The notes under the pieces: generated by a model
Seen by the model: the letters and a program-made list of their open reading frames with translations, nothing else
Databases searched by the model: none
What the model was told of the DNA's origin: nothing
Position numbers and translations under genes: made by a program
Part shown: piece by piece, positions 1 through 5,842 of the stretch
How positions within the stretch are numbered: the first letter of the stretch is position 1
Layout of the letters: every line of letters begins with the position of its first letter
Origin: CAWCLK01 sp963796225
GTDB lineage: Bacteria; Actinomycetota; Nitriliruptoria; Nitriliruptorales; Nitriliruptoraceae
Length of the DNA: 16,645 bases
Direction of reading: 5' to 3'
Assembly: GCA_963796225.1 (NCBI GenBank)
Contig: CAWCLK010000056.1
Location: 1-16,645, forward strand

Positions 1-1448
1 GTGCCGCGCTCGTCACGGTGGCGGCTGTTGCCCTCCTCACGGGCTGGCTGACGCCCCGCGGTCCGCTCACGCCCCTGCAGGTCCTGGCGACGGCGGTCGC
101 GATGCTGGTCGTCGGTGTCGTCGTCGGCGTCGCCACCGGAACGCGATGGAGCATGCTCGTCGCGCCGCTGGTCTACATCGGCATCTTCGAGGTGGCGCGG
201 CTCGGGGCGCAGGGAGCGACGGTCGACGCGATCCACCTCGGCTCCATGTACGGGATGTTCGCGTTCGTCGCCGGCCGTGTCGCCCACGGGTTGATGGTGC
301 TCCCGCCGCTGGTCCTCGGTGTCGGGTACGGGGTCTGGATCGCGAACCGCCTGGGCCACCCCACCGCCCCGGCGCCGGGTGTGCCCGGCATGGCCGTCAC
401 GGCCCTGACCACGATCGGGGTGGTGGCCCTCGTGGTGGTCCTGATGATGCCGGGGACGACCGCGCCCATCCTCGGATCCGACGGTCGACCGCTGGCGGGC
501 AGCATCGCCGAGCTCGTCACCGTGGAGATCGGCGGGGTCGACCAGGTGCTCATGATTCGCGGGCACGACCTCGACAACCCCGTCCTGCTGCACCTCGCCG
601 GTGGCCCCGGCGGCACCGACCTCGGGGCGATGCGCGCCGACACCGGCCTCGAGTCCGACTTCGTCGTCGCCACGTGGGAACAGCGGGGGACCGGCAAGTC
701 GTACGCCACGTCGATCGATCCCGTCGACCAGCTCACCCTCGACCAGGCCGTCGCAGACACCCTCGAGGTCACCACCTACCTGCGGGAGCGCTTCGGCCAG
801 GACCGCATCTACCTGGCCGCCAACTCGTGGGGGACCATCCCCAGCGTCTTCGCGGTGCAGCGCGCCCCCGAGCTGTTCCACGCCTACGTGGGCACCGGGC
901 AGATGGTCGACAACCGCCTGACCGACCAGATGTTCTACGAGGACGCGCTCGCCTGGGCCGAGGAGACCGGCAACACCGGGCTGGTCGAGCAGATCCGTTC
1001 CGCCGGCCCACCGCCCTACGAGAACCTCCTGAACTACGAGTACACGGTCAACTACGAGCACCAGTGGAACGCCTATCCCGGCGTCGACGACCTCTGGGAG
1101 ATGCCGTTCAACACCTTCGTCCCGGAGAACAGCCTCCTGGACCGCATCAACGCGCTGCGCGGCATGCTCGACGTCAACTACGCGGTCTACCCGCAGCTGC
1201 AGGACTACGACTTCCGACGCGACGCCCCGCGGCTCGAGGTCCCCACCTACATGGTGCTCGGCCGCCACGAGGCACGAGGGCGCGCGACCCTGGCCGACGA
1301 GTGGTTCGACCTGCTCGACGCCCCGGCCAAGCACCGCGTCGTGTTCGAGGAATCGGGCCACCGCCCGTCCTTTGAGCAGCCCGCCGACTTCGCCGCCCTG
1401 ATGCGACAGGTGCTTGCTGACACCTCCGCACTGGCGGCGGCGTCCTGA
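1..1448 (+). CDS. Membrane-anchored alpha/beta hydrolase (peptidase S33-like), 5' truncated
   Basis: The frame is open to the left edge and the codons before the GTG at 18 encode hydrophobic residues that complete a membrane helix, so the true start lies outside. Counting from that GTG, residues 1-150 hold about four or five hydrophobic segments, and residues 160-476 form an alpha/beta hydrolase. Visible landmarks are the HGGPG-like oxyanion loop HLAGGPGG (192-199), the nucleophile elbow NSWGT (Ser270) and the general base in ESGH (His448). The strand position that usually carries the acid reads GRHE (Glu418) where many relatives have Asp. This pattern is typical of proline-iminopeptidase-like hydrolases with a membrane N-terminus; the substrate is unknown. 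The gene ends 41 nt before an ABC transporter ATPase, suggesting one operon. The hydrolase fold is sure, the specific activity is not. Confidence 0.85.
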   Translation, partial: AALVTVAAVALLTGWLTPRGPLTPLQVLATAVAMLVVGVVVGVATGTRWSMLVAPLVYIGIFEVARLGAQGATVDAIHLGSMYGMFAFVAGRVAHGLMVLPPLVLGVGYGVWIANRLGHPTAPAPGVPGMAVTALTTIGVVALVVVLMMPGTTAPILGSDGRPLAGSIAELVTVEIGGVDQVLMIRGHDLDNPVLLHLAGGPGGTDLGAMRADTGLESDFVVATWEQRGTGKSYATSIDPVDQLTLDQAVADTLEVTTYLRERFGQDRIYLAANSWGTIPSVFAVQRAPELFHAYVGTGQMVDNRLTDQMFYEDALAWAEETGNTGLVEQIRSAGPPPYENLLNYEYTVNYEHQWNAYPGVDDLWEMPFNTFVPENSLLDRINALRGMLDVNYAVYPQLQDYDFRRDAPRLEVPTYMVLGRHEARGRATLADEWFDLLDAPAKHRVVFEESGHRPSFEQPADFAALMRQVLADTSALAAAS

Positions 1449-1489
1449 ACCCACCTGTCCCGAGACCCATGCTCCGAGAGGAGCTCCTC

Positions 1490-2404
1490 ATGCACGCACT
1501 GGAGATCGACCACGTCACCAAGCGGTACGGGCACAACGTGGTCGTCGACGACCTGACGTTCACGGTGCAGCCCGGACGCGTCACGGGCTTCCTCGGCCCC
1601 AACGGCGCCGGCAAGTCCACCCTCATGAAGGTGCTGCTGGACCTGGCATCCGCCGACGGTGGCCACGCCACCATCGGCGGGACCCGGTACCGCGACATCC
1701 GTGACCCCGCCCGCACCGTCGGGGTCGTCCTCGAGCCCAACGCCTTCCACCCCGGACGCAGCGGCCGCAACCACCTGCGCGTCCTGGCCGACGGCATGGG
1801 CATCCCCGTCGCTCGCGTCGAGGAGATGATCCGCCTCGTCGGCCTGGCCGAGGCGGCCGACCGCAGGGTCGGGGCCTACTCGCTCGGCATGCGCCAGCGA
1901 CTCGGCATCGCCGCCGCGCTGCTGGGCGACCCGCCCGTGCTCGTCCTCGACGAACCCGGCAACGGACTCGACCCGCAGGGGATCCGCTGGTTGCGCGATC
2001 TCCTTCGCCTGCGTGCGGCCAACGGCAACACCGTGTTCGTCTCCAGCCACCTGCTCGCCGAGGTCGAGCACCTCGCCGACGACGTGGTGGTCATCAACCG
2101 CGGCACGCTCGTCGCCCAGGGCGCGATCCACGAGCTGCAGGCCCGCACCACGCTGGTCCGCACACCCGCGCCCGAGCGCCTCACCGACGTCCTCGTGGCC
2201 GCGGGTGCGACCGTGCGGTCGTCCGAGGACGCCCTCGTCGTCAGTGGCCTGCCCATCGGCGAGATCGGCGACCGGGCCCTCGCGGCCCGCATCGCGCTGC
2301 ACGAGCTGGCACCCAGCTCCGGCTCCCTCGAGGAGCTGTTCCTCGACTGGACCGACGACACCGACGTCCACCACGACGACACCAGGGAGGTGATGGCACT
2401 GTGA
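1490..2404 (+). CDS. ABC transporter ATP-binding protein (DrrA/BcrA-like)
   Basis: This is a cytoplasmic ATPase subunit of an ABC-2 type exporter. I chose the ATG at 1490 (304 aa) because AGAGGAG (1477-1483) sits 6 nt before it; an in-frame ATG at 1469 lies before that ribosome site and is less likely. All nucleotide-binding motifs are present: Walker A GPNGAGKST (36-44), signature YSLGMRQ (130-136), Walker B VLVLDEP (150-156), D-loop GNGLD and the switch His187 in SSH. The Q-loop region reads LEPNAFHPGRSGRNHL, as in the actinobacterial drug/bacteriocin-exporter subgroup, with Glu where a Gln is usual. About 100 C-terminal residues follow, as in DrrA/BcrA. The stop TGA overlaps the GTG start of the permease gene by 4 nt, so the two are translationally coupled. 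The substrate is unknown. Confidence 0.95.
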   Translation: MHALEIDHVTKRYGHNVVVDDLTFTVQPGRVTGFLGPNGAGKSTLMKVLLDLASADGGHATIGGTRYRDIRDPARTVGVVLEPNAFHPGRSGRNHLRVLADGMGIPVARVEEMIRLVGLAEAADRRVGAYSLGMRQRLGIAAALLGDPPVLVLDEPGNGLDPQGIRWLRDLLRLRAANGNTVFVSSHLLAEVEHLADDVVVINRGTLVAQGAIHELQARTTLVRTPAPERLTDVLVAAGATVRSSEDALVVSGLPIGEIGDRALAARIALHELAPSSGSLEELFLDWTDDTDVHHDDTREVMAL

Positions 2405-3147
2405 CCTGGCTGCGACTCGTCCGTGCCGAGCTTCGCAAGATCGGTACCACGCGGATGCCCTGGGGCTTCCTCGCCTTCGTCGCCGTGATGGCGGCGCTGA
2501 ACGCGGCCCTGATCCTGTTCGTGACCGAGCCTGATGGCTCGAAGGCCTTCATCGCGACGGCGGACGACCAGCGCACGCTGCTGGCGTTCGGGTTCAACGC
2601 CCTGATCGGGGCGGGGCTGTTCGGGGCCATCGCGACGGCTCGCGAGTACAGCCACAACACGATCGTCCCGACCATGCTCGCGTCGCCCCGCCGCTACCGG
2701 GCGATGCTGGCCCAGTTCTCCGCGATCATGCTGGTCGGGGCGTTGCTGTCCCTCGTCGGCGGCGGCCTGCTGCTCGCCGCGGCGGCGATCGCCATCCCCC
2801 TGGTCGACGGGTCGTTCCTGTTGTCGGCCGGCACCGTCGTGCAGCTGCTGGCCGCCACGACCTTCGCCGGCGCGGTCGGGGCCGTGCTCGGGGGTGGGTT
2901 CGGCGCGCTGGTCCGGAACGCCGGGGGCACGGTCGCCGTCGTCGTCTTCGTGCTCTTCGTCGCCCCGCCGCTGGTCGTGCAGCTCACCACCGCGGCTGGC
3001 AACTGGGTGCCCCAGACGCTCGTCGAAGTCCTGTCCGGAGGGACCGGCGGACCCAGCGTCGCGGCAGCGATCGGGGCGCTGGTGGCCTGGGCACTGGTCC
3101 CCGCTGCCCTTGGCCTGGCCGCCGTCCAGCAACGCGACGTGGTGTGA
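2401..3147 (+). CDS. ABC-2 type permease subunit
   Basis: This 248-aa membrane protein is the predicted translocation partner of the preceding ATPase. The start is a GTG whose last two bases belong to the ATPase stop codon (GTGA overlap). The N-terminus has the short basic cytoplasmic stretch LVRAELRKIGTTRMPW typical of ABC-2 permeases that dock on the ATPase, followed by six hydrophobic segments near residues 20-41, 60-82, 100-135, 142-168, 172-198 and 218-242. The motif AREYSHNTIVPTML after segment 2 matches the conserved 'REF..GT...TL' region of bacterial ABC-2 permeases of drug, bacitracin and lantibiotic type. Nothing identifies the cargo. It appears to be the last gene of the operon begun by the hydrolase. 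Confidence 0.9.
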   Translation: MTWLRLVRAELRKIGTTRMPWGFLAFVAVMAALNAALILFVTEPDGSKAFIATADDQRTLLAFGFNALIGAGLFGAIATAREYSHNTIVPTMLASPRRYRAMLAQFSAIMLVGALLSLVGGGLLLAAAAIAIPLVDGSFLLSAGTVVQLLAATTFAGAVGAVLGGGFGALVRNAGGTVAVVVFVLFVAPPLVVQLTTAAGNWVPQTLVEVLSGGTGGPSVAAAIGALVAWALVPAALGLAAVQQRDVV

Positions 3148-3236
3148 TGCGCCCTGACGGGACACCCGCCCCGGCACCGTGAGCTCCACGATCGACACCC
3201 ACACCCACCCGGATCCGCCGCCCGCACCTCGGCTCG

Positions 3237-3434
3237 GTGCGGGCCACCCGTTGCGGGCTCGGTGGCACCTGGCATGCAGGCTTCGCCGTCGGGGCGCTGG
3301 TCACCGGCGTGATCGCCGACCTCGCCGGAGCGCGGGCGGCGATCCTGAGCGTCGCCGTGCTCACGGCCGCGTCCGGCGTCGTCGTCGCGGTCCGGATGGT
3401 CGAGACCCTGCGGCCGCGTGTGTCGTCGTCGTGA
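3237..3434 (+). pseudogene. Remnant of an MFS transporter, C-terminal two helices
   Basis: The 65 residues read as the last two transmembrane helices of a major facilitator transporter. The core GFAVGALVTGVIADLAG and the following helix ending VVAVRMVET resemble the usual 'GFAVGALLAG..AD..G...A' and 'SG..VA.RM.ET' endings of actinobacterial MFS exporters. The part just upstream, expected to read roughly 'TLGVWRLWRD', is scrambled and shortened to GTWHA, and no other MFS helices can be found in any frame between the ABC permease and this point. I therefore call it a decayed remnant with a large 5' deletion rather than a gene. It lies 25 nt before the thioredoxin-like gene, which may once have been its operon partner. 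Family recognition is from memory of the pattern, not from a search. Confidence 0.6.
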
Positions 3435-3459
3435 CACACTCCGACGGGAGGAGGACACC

Positions 3460-3753
3460 GTGCGCACCGTCACCCTGCTGTACGTCGACGGCTGCCCGAA
3501 CTGGCTGACCCTCGATGCCCGCCTGCGGGCGGTGGCCGACGAGACGGACCTGACCATCGTGCGTCGAGAGATCAGCAGCGTGGACGAGGCCACCAAGCTC
3601 GGGTTCCCCGGCTCGCCAACCATCCTCGTGGACGGCACGGATCCCTTCGCTCGTTCGGACGAGCCCACGGGGTTGACCTGCCGCCGCTACGAGACGCCCG
3701 ACGGGCCGGCGGGGTGCCCGACCATGGCACAACTGCGCAGGGTCTGCTCCTGA
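3460..3753 (+). CDS. Small thioredoxin-fold protein with single active-site Cys (CPNW)
   Basis: The 97-aa product starts at a GTG preceded by GGGAGGAG (3446-3453). The frame extends upstream to 3418, but that part is unlikely to be translated. The protein opens with the beta strand TVTLLYVDGCPNW, in which Cys12 occupies the first position of a CxxC motif and the second position is Trp. Residues 50-60 give the cis-proline loop SPTILVDG. Three more Cys sit in the C-terminal third (74, 86 and 96), in GLTCRRY, GCPTM and the last residues. This matches small thioredoxin-like proteins often annotated near mercury or metal resistance genes ('thioredoxin family' or 'alkylmercury lyase'-like). A metal-binding or thiol-transfer role is inference. 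Its neighbour upstream is an MFS transporter scrap. Confidence 0.75.
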   Translation: MRTVTLLYVDGCPNWLTLDARLRAVADETDLTIVRREISSVDEATKLGFPGSPTILVDGTDPFARSDEPTGLTCRRYETPDGPAGCPTMAQLRRVCS

Positions 3754-3889
3754 CGGGGGCGCGTGACGCCGCCGTGCCGAAGGTCCCGCGACGGCGGGGT
3801 CGAACGGCTGTTTCCCGCGGGGCGGGCTGCCCTGTCGCCACGCCGGTCGAGCCGTTTGTGTGGGTGGCAGGAGAGACGAGAGGGAGACC
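3754..3889. other. Intergenic region with two weak inverted repeats
   Basis: After the thioredoxin-like gene, CCGCCGT (3769-3775) and ACGGCGG (3791-3797) could pair into a 7-bp stem with a 15-nt loop, a possible weak terminator without a T tract. Further on, AACGGCT (3803-3809) and AGCCGTT (3850-3856) form a second inverted pair 40 nt apart. The ribosome site GAGAGGGAG (3879-3887) of the next gene ends the region. No gene is visible here. Confidence 0.3.
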
Positions 3890-4348
3890 ATGAGCTGGTT
3901 CGACCGACGACCTGAGCCGGTGCGTCGACCGGTGCCCGAGTGGCCCGATGCCCAAGTGGGGACGCGGGTGCTCGTCGAGCATCCCGATCCGACCGTGCGG
4001 GACGTCCTCGAGCGGGGACTCGCGGCCCGCGGGATCGAGGTGCTCACGTGCGCCGGACCCGGCCCCGACGGCCCCGACGCAACGTCGTGTCCGTTGCTGC
4101 ACCAGCAGCGCTGCCCGGCGGTGGAGGGCGCGGACGTCATCGCCTCGGGCCTGCCGTTGACGCGGCACGTCACCCGGATGATCCTCCGGCACATCGCAGA
4201 GGGCGGGCACCCCCTCATCGTGGAGGCACCGTCCCAGGTCCTCGACGAACGCGGGGCGGGCATCACCGACCTTCGCCTCTTCCCGATGGATGCGGGGTCG
4301 CTCGCCGACACGGTGGAGCAACTGCAGTCGGCGACGCGCCCCGGCTGA
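3890..4348 (+). CDS. Receiver-like protein lacking phosphoacceptor, with Cys pair
   Basis: The 152-aa cytoplasmic protein starts at ATG 3890 behind GAGAGGGAG. Residues 25-55 (TRVLVEHPDPTVRDVLERGL...) look like the first strand and helix of a response-regulator receiver domain, and the end (LRLFPMDAGSLADTVEQL) looks like the strand-5 'KPF...L' region. The acidic pair is degraded to EHPD, the strand-3 Asp position reads ADVIASGLP (Ser86), and no conserved Lys is seen, so two-component phosphorylation is unlikely. Inserted in the middle is CPLLHQQRCP (Cys67 and Cys75), with Cys54 before it, suggesting a thiol or metal site. Similar small proteins occur in actinobacteria as hypothetical proteins. 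I do not assign a function. It runs convergently toward the cation exchanger gene. Confidence 0.75.
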   Translation: MSWFDRRPEPVRRPVPEWPDAQVGTRVLVEHPDPTVRDVLERGLAARGIEVLTCAGPGPDGPDATSCPLLHQQRCPAVEGADVIASGLPLTRHVTRMILRHIAEGGHPLIVEAPSQVLDERGAGITDLRLFPMDAGSLADTVEQLQSATRPG

Positions 4349-4378
4349 ACGGGACGTGCCCGTGACGTCCGGCGTCAC
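4349..4378. terminator. Possible bidirectional terminator between convergent genes
   Basis: The short gap between two convergent stop codons contains two small hairpins: ACGGG/CCCGT (4349-4353 and 4359-4363) and GTGACG/CGTCAC (4362-4367 and 4373-4378, 5-nt loop). The two overlap and could form alternatively. There is no T run, so this is only a candidate based on position. Confidence 0.3.
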
Positions 4379-5322
4379 CGCCAGACGAGCGGGATGTAGG
4401 CCACGTACGCGGCCACGAGCACCGTCCCTGCTCCCCGGCCGAGCCCGCCGCGGAACCTGGCCACGGCCGCGATGGCCACGACCAGCACCGTGGCCACCGC
4501 GGCGGGGACGGCCACGCCCGGACTGCTGAGGTCACCGACCAGCGCCCCCGCCCCCAGGCTGACCGTGGCGTTGTAGAGGACGGAGCCGACGATCCCCGCA
4601 GCGGCGAGCTCGGGCACGCCCCGCCGCAGGGCCGCCGGGACCAGTGCGAGGAACTCGGCGGTGGTGGCCAGGGCGACCGCCGTCAGCCCGACGGCGGACC
4701 CTGCGACACCCGTCAGCGCAACCAGCCGCTCGGCGCCGGCGACGGCCAGCCAGCCGCCGGCCCCCATCGCCCCGACGCCGACCAGCGCGAGCAGCAGTCC
4801 GACCGTCGGCGAGCGCGCGTCGTCCGGGTCGTCCCCGTCCTCCTCGACCATCTCCGCCAGCTCGCCGATGGCCGGGACCTCGCGCTCGAACCACCAGATG
4901 CCACCGACCAGGACGACGTACAGAGCGAGCAGCGCGACGCCCTCGGGCCTGCCGACCGTCCCGTCGGCCGTCACGGCCCATGCGGCCGCCGCGGCGACGG
5001 CTGCGGCGCCGACGTAGCGGGTGCCGCGTCGTCCGAGACGTACCGGCCTCGCCAGCGCCAGCCCACCGGTGACCAGGGTGAGCAGTGTGACGTTGGCACC
5101 GACCGCGTCGCCCATCGCGATGCCCGGCTGGCCGCGCACGGCGGCGAGCACGACGGTGACGAGCTCCTCCGGTTCGGCGCCCGCGAGGAGCAGGCCGACG
5201 GCCAGGCCTGACACCCCCAGTCGCCGCCCCGCGGCCACCGCGTGCTCGGCGAACAGCTCGGCGCCGACCGCGAGGAGCACCGCGGCCGCGAGGAGCAGGC
5301 CGACGGCGGTCGCGACATCCAC
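4375..5322 (-). CDS. CaCA-family cation exchanger (Na+/Ca2+ or H+/Ca2+ type)
   Basis: The 315-aa polytopic protein has about ten hydrophobic segments and the two inverted alpha repeats of the calcium/cation antiporter superfamily. The first repeat holds LLAGAEPEELVT (46-56) and GDAVGANVTLL (71-81); the second holds ALATTAEFLAL (217-227) and GIVGSVLYNAT (243-253). The usual GTSxPE signatures are replaced by AEPEE and ATTAE, so the ion-binding residues differ from well-studied members. An acidic loop (EEDGDDPDD, 160-168) separates the halves, as expected for a cytoplasmic regulatory loop. The GTG start lies 6 nt after the stop of the upstream small membrane protein gene, so it is the third gene of the pump operon. 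The ion is unproven; calcium is suggested by the family and by the P2A-type pump in the operon. Confidence 0.85.
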   Translation of the reverse strand: MDVATAVGLLLAAAVLLAVGAELFAEHAVAAGRRLGVSGLAVGLLLAGAEPEELVTVVLAAVRGQPGIAMGDAVGANVTLLTLVTGGLALARPVRLGRRGTRYVGAAAVAAAAAWAVTADGTVGRPEGVALLALYVVLVGGIWWFEREVPAIGELAEMVEEDGDDPDDARSPTVGLLLALVGVGAMGAGGWLAVAGAERLVALTGVAGSAVGLTAVALATTAEFLALVPAALRRGVPELAAAGIVGSVLYNATVSLGAGALVGDLSSPGVAVPAAVATVLVVAIAAVARFRGGLGRGAGTVLVAAYVAYIPLVWR

Positions 5323-5328
5323 CCTGGG

Positions 5329-5829
5329 TCAGTCGCGGGCCAGGATCGCGTGGACGATCCCGGTGGTGGCACCGAAGAGCAGGTGGGCGCTGAGGTCCTT
5401 GGCGAGGGTCTCCGAGTCGTACTCCCAGATGGGTTCGTACACGCCCATCGCCCCGAGCATCGCGTAGCTGGCGCCGAACGCCCCGACCCCGGTCGCCAGA
5501 CCGTCGCGCAGGGCGTGCGACGACCCGTCGTGCAGCAGGCCGTGGCCCGCCCCGTACCCCATGCCCGTCAGCCAGTGCACGACGTTGGTGGTCGTGCCGG
5601 CGGCCTCGTCGGGGAGGTCGATGCCGACCAGGCCTGCGGCCCGCTGCCCGACCTTCCCGGGTGCCGACGCATCCTCGAACGAGCGGGTCGAGGTGGCGAA
5701 CTCCCAGTCGGTGAAGCCCTGGTCGCCGCCGCCCCGCCGGTGGCGCGACCACCACAGCAGGTCCATGGCCAGGGTCCCGGCGGCGCCTGCCAGCACCCCG
5801 CGGACGAGCCGTGCGATGGGTCCACTCAT
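5329..5829 (-). CDS. Small multi-pass membrane protein (DUF1440/YagU-like)
   Basis: I set the start at ATG 5829 (166 aa), as GGAGG (5835-5839) sits 5 nt before it; the longer open frame to 5946 overlaps the ATPase gene and is rejected. The product begins with a basic end and a helix of pattern VLAGAAGTLAMDLLWW (11-26), which recalls the N-terminus of DUF1440/YagU-type inner-membrane proteins. Three more hydrophobic stretches lie near 82-98, 108-130 and 146-163, separated by a polar loop (27-80). His-containing helices (VVHWLTGMGYGAGHG and FGATTGIVHAIL) are notable. The gene lies between a P-type ATPase (13-nt gap) and a cation exchanger (6-nt gap), so it is probably co-transcribed and may assist cation transport; that is inference from position alone. 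Confidence 0.75.
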   Translation of the reverse strand: MSGPIARLVRGVLAGAAGTLAMDLLWWSRHRRGGGDQGFTDWEFATSTRSFEDASAPGKVGQRAAGLVGIDLPDEAAGTTTNVVHWLTGMGYGAGHGLLHDGSSHALRDGLATGVGAFGASYAMLGAMGVYEPIWEYDSETLAKDLSAHLLFGATTGIVHAILARD

Positions 5830-5842
5830 GTGTGCCTCCATG

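Noticed and set aside
1876..3204. Minus-strand frame opposite the ABC transporter genes
   Set aside because: It is a shadow of the ATPase and permease, which have complete motifs on the plus strand.
3460..3753. Possible selenoprotein of the thioredoxin-like group
   Set aside because: The only in-frame TGA is the terminal stop and I see no hairpin of selenocysteine-insertion type after it.
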